From contig LS997563.1 in the NCBI GenBank assembly GCA_000469685.2, positions 41,270,468-41,334,467 of the forward strand: 64,000 bases of DNA. Reading direction: 5' to 3'. Position 1 is the stretch's first letter; each line of letters starts with the position of its first letter. The notes under the pieces are model-generated. The model had not been told where the DNA came from and made no database searches. It worked only from the letters and a program-made list of their open reading frames with translations. A program made the translations under genes and the position numbers. This DNA comes from Haemonchus contortus (Eukaryota; Nematoda; Chromadorea; Rhabditida; Trichostrongylidae). Shown here piece by piece: positions 47,201 to 60,220 of the stretch.

Positions 47201-49288
47201 CGTGCCTTCCTACCACCCTACCTTATTCCTTACCTTTTTTTTACCAAGAAAAAGTGTGAATATTTGAACTAAATAGGGGTTTCTACCTGTGGAAAGGCAA
47301 ATTGTAGGTAGCGGTAGTGCCAGAATATTCGCTAAGAATACTACAAAATAAAAAGTGGTCTATCAACGATGGGAGACGGACAGTAGGAACGGTTTTGTGT
47401 AATCGATTCGCCGCACGCGGCTGTCGTGGACCATTTGCCTCGTTATAATAGTTCTAGCGTTCTTCATACAGCTCAACCGCTATGTGATTATTACTTATGG
47501 CATGATTCTACTGCCAGTTCTTTTGTTCCTGAATTTCTTACTTGCTGCTGCATTCTGCTACATTCCTTCGCGCGCGGCGTCTCCTTCGTTGCGACGCGAC
47601 AACTTTGTTCCTACTGCACCACACCCATCAAAGATTCGTCACGAATCGGGTTCCGTTTCAGAAGGGCGTCAATATCTGACTTATGTAGTGGATTTAAATT
47701 CGAATAAGCACCGTTGAAAAAGTCGAGGAGACTGATATCAACTTAATCGCTTATACAAAAGTACAGCCTATCCTTGCTCTTCATATGGGTTGCCTTTAGT
47801 GGCTTTGGCTCCTCTTGCCGTAGTGGGAGATTTGACCATCGGTCTATCCTGTTACCTGTTTATCACATTGTATTGTGTCCTGTCCTGATAAAGCTCTCCC
47901 TAGGAAGCAAGCGAAACATTGGCCGGTTGGATCGTGAAGCCCGCTGTCGTCTGAAGGGACGTACGGTTCAAAACCAGCCACGCTACCTGAGTTTTCTCTT
48001 CTGCTCTTCTTCAGATCCACAATTGATGAAGTTTCGGTGACACCGACGCTTTTTGATAAATGTTCTTCAAAACTTTAGGGAAGAAGCGGTTTGTCCTAAT
48101 GGCATTACACTTCAGACGACGTCCACCTTTCTGCGTCTAGCTCCACCGAGGTTTTCAACTGCTGACCCTAATGGAGAAAAATTACTCAGAAAAGGAAATC
48201 CAAAACGGTTGAACTCCAGCAGAACTCTCTTACTGCATGAATCTGCCAAAACTAAGCTGCGGTAGTCCCACAATAGAGGTATTCTTCGAGAACGACCCCT
48301 TCACGATGGGTGAATACATTCCCAAATACTCCCCAGCAATGTACTTGCACATCCTCTCCAAGGACAGGTTTTAATGTCAGTGAAGGAATTTGTAGAACTG
48401 AATAGAATTTGTTTTTAGGTTTTTACCCAGTTCTTCTGCTAGGGGCGCTAATACAGCTCAAATGGGATTTCATAGAAGTACCGTAACATCTGTCGATTAG
48501 TTAACTCTACCTGTAACGATACTCAGAAGGGAAGTGTCAAACTTGAGCCCATCCAAATCCAGTATGTAGATGACGGATGCCTGTAATGAATCGTTAAATC
48601 TAAGGGGGATTCGAGGCCGAACAGCAATGTCCAATCGGCGTTGGTGTCACCTGTTTGCCAGTTTTCGCTTCAAGTTCATTCAGTGCGCCCAGCATTTTCT
48701 CTTGTAAACGAAATCGTTGAATGAGAAAATCGGATAACTGGACCGATTTCAGAATCCCCACCAAATCGATTCGTCCAGCACATTCGATCACCAACAGGGT
48801 ATTATCCATACCTGTTTTACCTATAAAGAAGAGGTGATCGATCCTTTTTCACGGTTAACCAAAATCGAAAGTCGCAAGAACCCACCGACGAGTCCAATAG
48901 GGAAATACTGTTTGAGAATTTGATGTTCGGGAACCTGATCCGAATGGTCGAGATCGTAAAATTTTCTAAACTTTAAATGACGTCGAAGTTGAGCCGAAGC
49001 CTCTTCCATATCGAAACCATAACCCTAAAGAAAGAAGAATCGAAAAAATTGAAAGCTAGAGGCGAATGGATCAAGCAAGTACCTGAGCCCATCGTAGTAG
49101 GTTAAAGTCAGTATTGTATTTTGCCGTCAAAAGGTCGCTGTTCTGAAAATAGTTATATTGATACGGGAAATGGAAGAACATCATGGTCTTCGTTTGATTC
49201 CAAACAACCAAGATGAAACAGAACAATGGACCTATTGTCTCACCTCGCTACGTAACCGTTTAACTGCTTGTGCCTCTTCCTTATTCAT
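44260..49288 (-). CDS. SEC14-like lipid-transfer protein, CRAL-TRIO + GOLD
   Basis: Cytosolic lipid-binding protein of the SEC14L family. Exons 49288-49244, 49142-49083, 49024-48886, 48820-48651, 48580-48511, 45780-45677, 45331-45245, 45184-45111, 44974-44804, 44743-44661, 44602-44499 and 44346-44260 give 1194 nt and 397 residues, as expected for the family. The CRAL-TRIO N-terminal helices are residues 1-75 (FNLLRWAQGYGFDMEEA, LRRHLKFRK). The lipid pocket spans about 80-250 (VIYILDLDGLKF, YTNYPEWIKIFFIVNAPPF, ERTRNKVQL, IPAHWGGKLYD). The GOLD domain is about 270-390 (ELYWEPDE, FGMGIWFSED, LGAGVYKVKY). The ligand cannot be read from sequence. The start lies 15 nt after an ATTTTAG acceptor. 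Intron 5 (45781-48510) is 2.7 kb and contains a SINE. Confidence 0.94.
45835..46095 (-). mobile_element. tRNA-derived SINE, best copy
   Basis: The head, at the high-coordinate end, has an RNA polymerase III A box TGGTGTAATGG (complement of 46075-46085) and a perfect B box GGTTCGAATCC (46040-46050). A tRNA-unrelated body of about 180 bp follows. The sequence between the boxes does not fold as a full tRNA gene, so it is a SINE and not a tRNA. It lies in the same orientation as the host gene, within intron 5. Related copies are at 17519-17770 and 57370-57440. Confidence 0.8.
47502..47717 (+). CDS. Possible small secreted protein nested in an intron
   Basis: An open frame of 71 codons on the strand opposite to the SEC14-like gene, inside its intron 5. 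It begins MILLPVLLFLNFLLAAAFC, a good signal peptide shape, and continues as a short hydrophilic chain with SLRRDNFVPTAPHPSK. There is no family match, and no splice or poly(A) signal that would confirm expression. It may be chance. Confidence 0.25.
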   Translation: MILLPVLLFLNFLLAAAFCYIPSRAASPSLRRDNFVPTAPHPSKIRHESGSVSEGRQYLTYVVDLNSNKHR

Positions 49289-51094
49289 TACCAAAGTGAG
49301 TAACTAAAATAAGCCAGTAATGAAAAGAAGTTAGCCTGGTAAATGAACTGTTTTGAAGGGCAATGACACGATCTTATCCGATTAAGTATACACCACAGAG
49401 CTCCTCATCACAACAATTGATCGATGAACAGGAGGGATGACAACTTTAATAAGAGTGGAAAAGGTTCTGTCAAAAAAATTCCTCTTGGTTGCGAAATAAG
49501 AGAAAAAGTGCGTCTTTTCTAACATTTGATATTTTTTATTGCATTATTTCATGTTTATTTTGCATGCAACTTAGTGCCTACATAGGTGAAGCTACTTATT
49601 TCTTTGTTGACCTACTTATTTATCTAGTATATTCTCATGAACGTGAGTAAACTTACGGATGAGCGAGGCCATAACAATGAAATGCTGGAGAATATACAAG
49701 GCTGAGGAATAAGCATGAAAGCAAAAGAAACCCGACAAGCAGACCTTAACCCTTAGACGATAATACATTTGGGAATATCAAGTGCCTATTTCTAAAGTTT
49801 TTATCTCTACAAAATTAAGAAGCTCTTCCACTGACTTTACTAAAAGTTATTCAACTTTCAAAATTTTGGAGTTCCAGGTGAAGGAGCACTTCGTGACCCT
49901 AGCGTTTTTGGAGTGGGGAAAGGAAGACGCGATGGTACATACCCTGCACCCTGCAACTTTTTACTCGTTGCGTTTAGCCCCTCACCCTCAACATCTCTTA
50001 TAGGTAAAAATATCACCCATCTACAAGTCATCCGATTTCTACCGTCTCGAATCATTCAAAAAAAGTCTCCTAGGTCCCTTTCACCTCCAGTAATTAGGTC
50101 TACCCAGGCCCAGTCCCATTCTTGCTAAAAACATCACTTCAGTACAATTCGAAAGAGAGTTGCAAGAAGTTGGACAATCAAGCCCGAACATGGAAAGTCC
50201 TAGAACTTAATTGAATAGTTGAAAGAAACGGGATTCACTGGCATAAATATTGGAAGCAAGGTGACGACTGATTAGTCCAAACTTACTGTTGAACCTTGAG
50301 TTCCAGTGCAGTACAGGGATCCAAAGGGCAAAAAATTTGTAAGGCCTCCTTTTTATGATAACTTGACCGATACCCTATTCTGGGTTACGGTAGTGCAACT
50401 TCGTTCATACAAAACTGATTTTCAGAATTTTCAGCTGGTCAGTCGAAAGATTCATATGAGTTAAGAGGTTTGTGAATATCACTCAGCTGTTTAACCGTAA
50501 GTCAGGCTAGAAGGACAAGGAACGCAGCCCCGTGAGACCGCTCACGACTGTTGTCCGAAGTAGACTGACGCAGGTAGACAATTGTAAACGACAGAGAATG
50601 AGTGAAACACATTTGAAGTTTGCCAAACCGAGTAGAGCGAAGTGAACAGCGTTGAGAGTGCTCAAAACGGGATTGAGTAACTCGTCTCACTTAAGACTAT
50701 CACGATGGCAGTAGCGAGATAACTGACCAGTTTTCTCCCATGGTGATCAAAACATCTACGCCCACTAGGGGGCAGCCAGCGCGCGTCTATGGGCACCCTC
50801 TGCCATCGAAAGGTTGAATCAGAGCCTCAGTTAATGATGGAATCCAGAATAGCTGGAGTTGCTTGGAAAGAAATCTGCTTGTCAGCTGTTTTTTGTGTTC
50901 ATTCTAACAGCTATGAGAGAAATCAAATCAATGAGCGTTTTGGTGAGAAAAACCATTTTGGAAAGATCAGTTCAGTGGATCGCACGAATGCGTGACGTAG
51001 CCTGGTGGAGAGCGAGTTTTGTTGGACGTTTTCAGCCTCATATAGAGACTATTCAACTCCATAGAATCCGAAAAATGCCCTTACGTCACAAACT
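49289..51094. other. Gene-poor stretch, start of a 9-kb gap
   Basis: The first 20 bases hold the likely spliced-leader acceptor of the SEC14-like gene (49304). Beyond that no gene, repeat or RNA is recognised. Confidence 0.4.
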
Positions 51095-51340
51095 CTACTT
51101 CGATCCACATTCCACCATGGAGCATTTCCCGTTCACGTTCTCAGGCTGGTGCCGACAGTACAGTTTTTTGTCGACTGTACCCCCAAAAATGATGGTCTCT
51201 TGTGGGTTAGCACATCTATCATCTGCCAGACAGATACTCCCACTGGGAAGGTACATCGCAAAATCTTCCCTCAGACTTTCAAACACGAGGTCAGGGTTGA
51301 AGCTTGTAACCCGTAAGCTCGGAGTGCTGCCGAGTTGACT
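51095..51340 (-). CDS. Unrecognised cysteine-containing ORF or last exon
   Basis: Minus-strand open frame ending in TAG with protein-like composition: TPSLRVTSFNPDLVFESL, YLPSGSICLADDRCANP, KLYCRHQPENVNGKCSMVEC. Five cysteines in the last 45 residues would suit a small extracellular domain. No upstream exon was found and I do not recognise the family. Another ORF (159 codons) overlaps on the plus strand with no clear content. Confidence 0.3.
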   Translation of the reverse strand, partial: SQLGSTPSLRVTSFNPDLVFESLREDFAMYLPSGSICLADDRCANPQETIIFGGTVDKKLYCRHQPENVNGKCSMVECGSK

Positions 51341-54300
51341 TCAGGCAGGGCTAAATAAGGAATACTAAAAACAGACTGTTTTTTCGCGATCTTAAAGGTT
51401 CCATGATAGATCAGGTACTTTGACGTTCCCAGAAAAACTTTAAGGTAAGATTATCACCCTCATAGTCCTCTTCACTGGCTCTCCTATCAAGTTCGAAGTC
51501 AACAGCGCTAAAAAACGTCGCTCTTTGAAGGTCGCTGAAAGAGCCAAAAAAGATTCATTGGATTCGCTAGGCACCCGACTTCCAATGACTTCCATTAACA
51601 TTTGGTGTAGGGAAAGGGAGCTATGTTGGCCTATGCGACAGCTTGAAGGAACCAGTCGAAGACCAGGTCACTGGCAATCGTGACAACCACCGACTGTCTT
51701 TTTATTGAACAAGTTTAGCGCCATCTATAAACTCCATCAAATGGAAGCATGAATCATCTGACTGTTCATTTTCTGGCTGATCTTGAGAACTTTCAAAACT
51801 TGTAAAGTACTTTTACACTTATCAATTATTTTGTGATGATGCACTTAATCAGATATGGTCAGTTGGACTTCCTGTCTCGATACGTTCCTTAAATTGACCT
51901 AATCAGAAACAGGTACAATAGGAAAGGGCACCTACAGAGGACAGCGATCTATTGATGGTCCCTGAAAAGAACACGAAGAACCGGTGAAGACATAGGTCTA
52001 TCGCGATGAGCTGCTTATTCAGTTCCCCTTTCCGGCATCGCCTTAATGTTTGAAGACGTCTTCGGTTCATGCAAGGCTTGCGGAGAACAGTTCTACTTGC
52101 GGGCTAGTAATGGCTCCATGGTCCCAAATAAATCTTGGGATGTTTGATTCTGAAAGAGCGGAGGACTAAGAATGGACAGGATTCGGAATGGAGGAGGGCA
52201 AAAAGAGAAACATGATAGGTGGATAGCAAGAGAAACTAGAACTAATTTAGTCTAAAAAAGTAGAACAAGCAATTCACAGACAATGCAGTCACACCCACAG
52301 ACACCGTCACAGACAAGCGCGTGGACCTTAAATCTATTGGGGTTATGAGAATTTTTTCAAGTTTCAGGATTTTTCGGTTGAATTTACTTCATCGGAAGGC
52401 ATCGCTATTGCCTCATACCTTAAGTTCATACCTATAAAATCATCCAGGTCATCCCGACATTTATTGGGAGAGGACTTTGCAAAGGGGGTTTGCGAAGGAT
52501 AATCTGGGAGCAACTGATCTCGACTTTAAGAGCAAATAAAGGCTGTCATTCCAAATCAGTCAGACACCGATGGCCTTGTGTTTGCATAAACCGATTTTTG
52601 TCCTTAGAAATTGATAGGAACCGATATCTTCAAATGATCAGCAGACAAGTCAACGGAAGGAAGTCACTGATACAAAACTGAAGAAAATCCATTATAACGT
52701 GACTCTCTCGGCCTAACGTAATGTCCAGCCGGTCACTACAGTGGACAGACAGGGCCCTACTACACTGGCCACAGGGTCCTGGATACATTTGTCACTGGAG
52801 AAACGGTAGGAACGATGAATGACCGACGAACGAGCGGATTTTTCAAGAAATATCCCAAGCAGATTGTAGAAAATGTAAAAATCACTAATCAAACAGTTTA
52901 CCAAGTTGGGCAATCCGATACGGAGATAGCTAGTCAAACGTCAGGATACGTACGAGGGCAGAACCCGATCAGACCGGCGAAAACGACGTCCTTGACCGCC
53001 CTACGATGAGATTGCCCAAGAGTTTTATCAGTCCGAGAGGATATTGGCCGAATTAGCATCAAAAGCGTTCGTTTACAATCGCCTGGTACCGGTTCACCGA
53101 ACTAGCAGATGTGATAGGCTTGGTTGAGCAGAGCAGAAATCGGCCTTCAAACCATACATGTGCAGGCTGCGCCTGCCACCACTACCCCATCCCATCAGTT
53201 TAGCACACTTTGGACCGTTTCTATCCAGTTGGAGGGTATTCGTAAGAGTTTAAGAATCAGAAAAGAGGGGATCGGTATCTAAAACGGATTCAAAGAAAGG
53301 AATTGGAAGCTATGGTTCACGCAGCATGGGTTACGTAGAAAAAAGGCCTTGCCAGTAAGCCATATAGAGAAAAAATGGCTTTCTGAAGCAATTTATTGAG
53401 TGTTTTGAAGTTGCTAACGTCAAAAGTTGTAAATCAACTGCTAAAAACTCACGTCATCCACATTGTAACAGTCAAAATACCTTTACAACAGAGCTATCAA
53501 AACGGGAAAACACCATGAAAGGAGCATGGGAAGCCGTTTCCCCTCAAAACTCCGCCATGACAGTACAACCAAAAAGGAACAAAAACCCCTGCAAGGTAAT
53601 ACCTAGATGGTTACTTTTTGCCAAACACTTTTTTTGACGTCTGCTACAGAAACTAATTCGTCGTTGTGACCACAGTACAGCAATAATTTATAGAAAACAT
53701 TTCACAGACTACCCTTTTTCCGTCAGTGTCGTAGTGGAGATCGGCACTTGTTAGGGAACCAGTTTTTGGTATTCCAACGATGACAATTTTCAAAGGGAAA
53801 AAGTGTATGACGTTGGAATTACAGGTATGTATCGCATTGGGATGAATATCTGGATGGGAAGGACGATTTCAGCATCGTCCGATGACAAGAATAGTCGAAT
53901 GAATAACGTCGTTTCGAGGATTCCGTCGTTCCCGAGATCCACCACCTTCCAAGCGATGGGTGTTCGACGAGGTACGGTAAACGTGTAGAAAAGATGGTTG
54001 ATAGGCATCCTTAGGAAGGAGAAAGGTCTCATCCAGGTGATCGTTGACTGAAATGGGATTGTGACTGTAATGGGGGCAAAACTGTTTGTATTGAGACGGA
54101 ATGGTTTCTTACACGGAACCGATCTATTCCGCGAGGGCTATCACCTGAATAGAAGAGGCGAGCCAGCCGGCAACAAAGAGGAAAGGAATGAACGAAATTG
54201 ATGATTTGCCCCCCCCCCCTATCCCTGTGGGGACTGGTTAGGTTGACTATACGCTACGTTGGGCCTAGGCCCCGTAAGTTGTTGCCTCCCAAAGTCTCCA

Positions 54301-57300
54301 ACCAAATACCTTTACGATATCTTAAGATAGCAGAATGGGAGATTTTCGTCCGAAAAGCATTTTTCGAGTCCACGTATTCAAAATTAGTTCGTATTGAAAG
54401 TATGAGCAATAAAAAATTGACGTCAATCACATTGTAAATCGATTGTCGGCCATTATACAACAATAATAAACGCGTCATAGATTAGAGCTGCCTTCAGAAG
54501 AAACACCACCGTCGCCTCTGGTCGGTCGCCGTAAACAGAGCTTGCGATGGGTAAGAAAGATGATTGATAGACTTGATATTGATTGCCATCTCCCCATTTC
54601 CCAATTGACAATAAAACCATCAAATAAGATTACAAAGGACGTTTGAATGAATGAGAAATTGAAATGGCAAACCTTCATCACTCGAGGAGATTAGACGGAG
54701 TTCTACCAAGTAGTTCAATCACATTGCTCGGTATGCAGGGGAACAGAAAGGGTTGAGATTCCCTTTTTAGGGGCGGAAGGGGCAAGATCATAGTGCTGTA
54801 CATCATTTAGCCTTTGGAGACATTGTATAAGACAACTAACTTTCAACGGCCTCCACTGGAAACATAGTAAAGTACATGGCGTAATCTGAAGCCTAATTAT
54901 GGAAAACCTGTTGTTTTGACTCATAAGTACCTTCAAAGGACCCTTTCACTTCCACCGCAACTAATTTTTGATTGATGGTCCAAAGGGTGATTTATGGCAA
55001 TCAAGATTTGAAAGTGCATCATACATTGTGTAAGAAAGGGGGAACGTCTGTTGCCCAAAAGAGCCCTCCTTTGGAATAAGCCATCAGCTATTGCTCAGAG
55101 AAGTCCAGAGTGATCTACAGGATTATAAGTGTGGAAAAGCAGTGCCTAACTGGTGGCCTACAACTAACCGGATTCCAATCATTTACCCCAACGTGTTCAC
55201 CTCCAAACAGGTCGCCAACATTGTGTTGGTTGATTTTGAAAAAAAGAAATCAGGCGATGGACAAATCTTCTTATTTGATTAACCAGACAACCGGCTGTTA
55301 ATTAAGGTCGAGGTAAAAGACAGAATGGGCTCCGTAGGAATGGGTCAAGTTCTTGACATCCGTTTAAATCTCAAAATCGTTTTCATACAAGATCAGTCAT
55401 CACGATGGCCCAGGAGAAGAGTCAGTCGATGTTCGGACAGCTTCGCTCTCCCGCACAACTCCAGAGCTAGCAGGAGGGGTAGTTGGAGAGCATGAGCCAT
55501 CTACCGAATTACAATTCGATTATGAACCTTTGAGTAATTCGTCCCGGACATTGAAAAGGTAGAAAAGGGAGGTAAAGATGAATGAAAAAAAGTTAACCAG
55601 TAAGACTTCTCTTATAAAGCCGAGTTTCATTCGAACTTCAATGAGTTTCAACAAAACGAATAGGGAACGAAATTCACGGCCTGACATTGAACTTGGAACT
55701 CAGCATGTCCTCCATAGCGACCTTGCCCTTTGTCAATAGCGCTGAAATGGGGACATGGACTGGTAACCAGTAAGCGAACCCACATAAGCGTACCCGTTTG
55801 GGCAGTTTCGTCATCATCTAATCTGTAAACCCAGGATCAGTAGACCAGCTTAGCAACAAAGCCATTCACTGAAGATAAAATTCCCACATTGACTTCTCCC
55901 ATTCTCAGACGGACAACTCTACAGTATATGTCAATTGCACTTCAAATTCGAAAAATTCTGCTTATTAAGACTTTTGGAGCAAAGCAAAAGTAATATGAAT
56001 CCTTATTATTCCCTGGTCGTGGATGGAGAAGAACTTGTTCATACAACCTGTGCCAGAGCCCTCATCTCGCCACTGCTCTATCGGACTCTATCGGACTAGT
56101 TTTGGGAGAATGGTGGAGCAGAACTGGGATGTGATCGGGCTGGTGGACGTTTATCGAGGTGACGTCCCCACGAAGGGACCGATATGCCACCGATGGCTGA
56201 GAAATAAAATTTTTAGCTGACATGAGCGGAAATAGCTCCAGAATTTGATCTCTTGACCATGCAGACGACAGTGGCATCCCACTAGCGCCATGTCACCTCT
56301 GGGTTGACGATCCAGAGGGTTTCTGTGTGTAATGGGCTGGCAATTTCGGACACTGTCACTCAAACATTAACTCGTCAGTGATGGATGCATCAACATGGCT
56401 ACCATCGTCAACGGAAAACTGCTTTCACAGATTAAATCGCGGTTCAAAGTTCGAACTTTCCGATATTTTTGGAAGTTTCTACTCAAAAGCAAAACAGATC
56501 GAGCTGCTGACAAACAACTGCAACAAGAAGTAAACAAAAAAAGTAAATATGTTAACAACCAATAAAAATCTCTGCCTCTGAAGGGAATCGCCTACCAAGC
56601 CAGTGTGTTTTGACGGTGCTGTTCGGATTTGGATGATCCGAATACCAGTAGCATGGGAGCTTTCGCGCAGCCGTTGACCAGCAGAGGCAGGCTAGGGCAA
56701 GACCAGTTCTGCGGTTTCAGCCCTTTTTAGATCGTGTTTCCCCCGATGTTCGTTGATTGACCCATCGCTCATAGGAAGCCAATCAAAACGCTATTCTTCC
56801 CATGTCTGAACGGTTCATAGATAAACTCCAATATTAGAAAAGTAATGTTTTCTCAAAACTTTGTTGTCATCGTTATACTGCAGGGCGGAACTGTATAATT
56901 TGATCAGTAGATGGCAAAATGACTGACTCGATTAGATCGTGGTTATGGCTGAGACGTTGGTTTATTTCCCGTCAATCAGTGGTCAAGAATGTAAAACGGG
57001 GAACGAGACGGTAGTTTTCTTACCAATGATTACCTTGTCTACAATTCGCCGAAGGAAATCAGGGCTGTAAAGGCAATGTTGTCCAGAAAACGACATCGTG
57101 GCGGTTCCCAACAGGCCAACAACAGTTCCCAGCGGCGTTTTTATACTTTCGACTGAGTTTCTTGCTAAGTGGTTGGCCGATTCCGTGCGACGTATGAATG
57201 GGAATTGATGGATACGCGATACGGAAGTGACGTCTCCTGCCTCTGCTCTGAACAACGAATATTCAGGGATCATTACCCCAGTAGGGCTCTCATGTCCCCT

Positions 57301-57369
57301 CCCCATCTTCCTGCCTTCACCTTATAAGTAAGTAGCCTCTCCTATATAGAGAATAGATCGTCGGCATCA
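51341..57369. other. Gene-poor stretch
   Basis: Many short open frames occur on both strands (for example 53790-54032 minus, 55091-55282 plus, 56983-57306 minus), but none has a family signature or chains into a multi-exon gene. A C run is at 54209-54219. Confidence 0.35.
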
Positions 57370-57440
57370 ATCAGTTACATCTGGGATGCGCCCTGTATTC
57401 AACTTCCATTCAGAATCGTAGGGGCAGTGTGCTCATAATT
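57370..57440 (-). mobile_element. SINE fragment, 3' end only
   Basis: About 70 bp that match the tail of the SINE at 45835-46095, including the word CAGAATCGTAG on the plus strand. The tRNA-like head is missing. Confidence 0.6.
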
Positions 57441-58159
57441 CATATTTCTCAGTTGAGGTAGGCTTCACCCAAATGGATGATCAAGTCTTCGGTAGTAAGA
57501 CGGTGTCAAGGGGCTTATCAGCCTCCCGAATCACTCTACACACCGTATTATTATCACCACTCATCACCATTATTACTTTTATAATTACTCCTACTATCCT
57601 TATCATTTTGATTTGTTTATTGGCTAGTGTACACGATGGCAGCAAAACTGGCCTTTGCCATACCTCCCCTTCCTACTTAATCGATCAGCAGTTGTTTGGG
57701 AGTTGTTTTACGTAACATTCATTCACTAAGTTGTTGACGAGGATAGACATAATCAAAACCCGCCGACCGAAACGTGGCCTTAATTTTATTTATCACAATT
57801 TAGACAAGCTATTCACCTACACCCATGACAACAACCCCAATTGAGTATGGGAACACCTTGAGTGGGACAGCTACACATACATTTCAGGTATACTTTCCCA
57901 CTGAAGAGGTGCTGCTTCCTCCCCTTTCAGTCTAGTTCCCAATCAATAAGTTATATTCGCTTAGGTGATCCACGGGCTAATTGCCATCAAATCAGAGCTC
58001 GGTTTCAGCCAGATCCGTGACCAAAGATTTTTATGAGAACCTACGAATATTGTGTTGCCTATTGATCAACCCTTGCCGTGATACTGTAGGAGTAAACGCC
58101 ATGTCTTTGAGAACACGCATAAAATATGATTTATAGTCCTATTAAATTATATAGTATCA
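57441..58159. other. Downstream of TTC19, no gene recognised
   Basis: It should contain the TTC19 3' UTR. Nothing else seen. Confidence 0.4.
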
Positions 58160-60220
58160 TTAAAAGAACCACCACGACCGTGTTCGCTTTTCTTTAGCGT
58201 CTTTCTCAAGATCACGTAAGTACTTCTTAGCATACTCTTGAACGCGAGGTTCTTCAGACTTGCTCACCATCACGGCTTTTCTGGCCCACTCGAGCGCTTC
58301 TTTCTGAAAAGGTGGAGCTCTAGACTAAAAGAAAGATCCATAAGTATCACATAACCATAATGGACTTGTAACTTGTGGAATTCCAAAATCCCAGTTTGAG
58401 ATTTGAGAATTCCCAATCTCCAAATTTGAGAAACCCCAATCTCACAAAAATAACAGGACTCGGAGCTTTCTGATAGAAAAAAATACGTAAGACTAGGATC
58501 AAGTTTAGCTGAAGTCGTAAAGTCCAAATTCAGAATAGCGTAATATCAGAAAGTGCTTGGAAGAGGCTCACCTTCCTTCCAACATGGAAAAGGGCTTCGG
58601 CATAATTGCAGTAGTAGCCAGGAATCATGCTAGCACATTCGTTCACAAACAATATCCGTTCAATACCAATCGAAAGATACTTCACAGCTAATTCAAACCT
58701 TGAAAAGCGGTTAATTTTCTTAACAAATCAGCAGCATTTCACAACAACTAACCTATTTCTGAGGATCAGTGCGGCACCAAAGTTGTTGAGCAGATTGATT
58801 GTATGATACGAAGTCGCTCCATAAATCTGATAACATATCTAAACGCATTCGTTGAATTGTTCTTGATCCAGTGCTATTCTAGAGACAAAGACAGAATAGT
58901 CACCTTCATTACTTCATCCATATACTCCTCTGCTTCCCGTAACCGCGTTTCATCGCGATAGGTGACCTGATTTCATCTAATCAATAGATGCATAGGTAGA
59001 AAAAGATAATTGGGATACTCACAAGGAAATGGGCATATCTTTCTAAAGACATTCCAAACAGAGCAAGAGGATCTGTATAAACCTCTCCCATGGTGTCGAC
59101 TTTGTGTGCATCCTCTACAAGGGCTCCATGGGCGACACTGTAGCTCTTCATGTGCTGGTCAACTACCTAAAAATGCAACACAAACCTCGTTTAATCGAGT
59201 AATTCCCATCAGGAGAAGATGACAGCTACAGGTGCTAAGAAATGGGAAAAGAAATTGGGAAAAGGTGAATGCCGAACCTGCATCTGCTTACGAACGCAGT
59301 GTGAAAATCCTGTTTCTGCATCGTCAAGCTGTCCTTTCTGAGCAAAAATATCAGCCAATTTCAGAGATATGCCGATAAATTCGGGGTCATTGTCGCGTTT
59401 TCCATGCAGACTTATCAAGCTGTAAAATGCTTTTCCTAGCATTCAGTAACTGCTAAAAATTTGTTGGAAAATTCTTTGCAAAAAAAAAAAACCAAATTCG
59501 AATTGAAATTGGAGAACGAATTCTGAGCCAACTTCTATGAACTGTTGGTTTTTTTATTCTAAAGCTACGTTAGGCTACTGTAGCAACTAATGTTGAAAAA
59601 ATAAATATGATTAACGAGGCAACAACAAAAACTGACCGATTAACGACTATTTGGAAATGTTTGATAGCTTCATCGTGATTACCCATCTCATAGTAGGTGT
59701 TGGCTAGCTCATCATAAATTCTGAAAAATCGTCTATATAGTTAAAAATGGATAGAAAAAAGCGGGATTGTATTTGTACATTCCCTCTTGACAATAAACAT
59801 TACTAGCAACTAACCTCGTGATTGGTAATTCCTCTTTTCTTTCTACAGCTTCTTCTAAAGCTATTTCTAAGATCTGAACTGCTTCCGTATATCGACCGTA
59901 CTTTCGGTGTAGCCATGACTAAATCATGTGGTAAAGAAATAGTAAAAGGGAAGGAAAGAACATTTCGAAACCAAAGAAACGTCACTTTTAGACGAATGGC
60001 CGTTATACCTGTTTAACTTTTTCTTTCAGCGGATCCTTGTCCAGTCTAACAGGTTTGATACCTAACGCGTCTTTTAGGGTGACGATCCAAGAAAGCCCAA
60101 GTAGAGGCGCACTTGAAACATACCACCATCGTCTTCTGCAAAACAACAAGTGGATTAGTTCGATGCCAACCTTGAGCAAGGCCGCCCATTTTCAGAATCC
60201 TCGATAAGATCCAATATCAT
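58160..60220 (-). CDS. TTC19: TTC19-like mitochondrial TPR protein
   Basis: Tetratricopeptide protein of the inner mitochondrial membrane that helps maintain respiratory complex III. Exons 60220-60171, 60135-60009, 59918-59815, 59720-59637, 59419-59278, 59166-59023, 58966-58904, 58826-58753, 58698-58572 and 58303-58160 join in phase to 1059 nt and 352 residues. TPR-like helices are plain: GRYTEAVQILEIALEEAVE, IYDELANTYYEMGNHDEAI, ISLKLADIFAQKGQLDDAE, NLLNNFGAALILRNRFELA and YYCNYAEALFHVGRKKEAL. The middle resembles human TTC19 (EISLKLASIYA). The first exon (MILDLIEDSENGRPCS) lies 16 nt after an AG acceptor. A short hydrophobic patch follows (YVSSAPLLGLSWIVTL). The N-terminus is acidic, unlike a normal presequence, so an alternative first exon is possible. 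Confidence 0.88.

Noticed and set aside
50859..51338. 159-codon open frame on the plus strand
   Set aside because: Composition is unconvincing and the opposite strand has a more protein-like frame over part of it.
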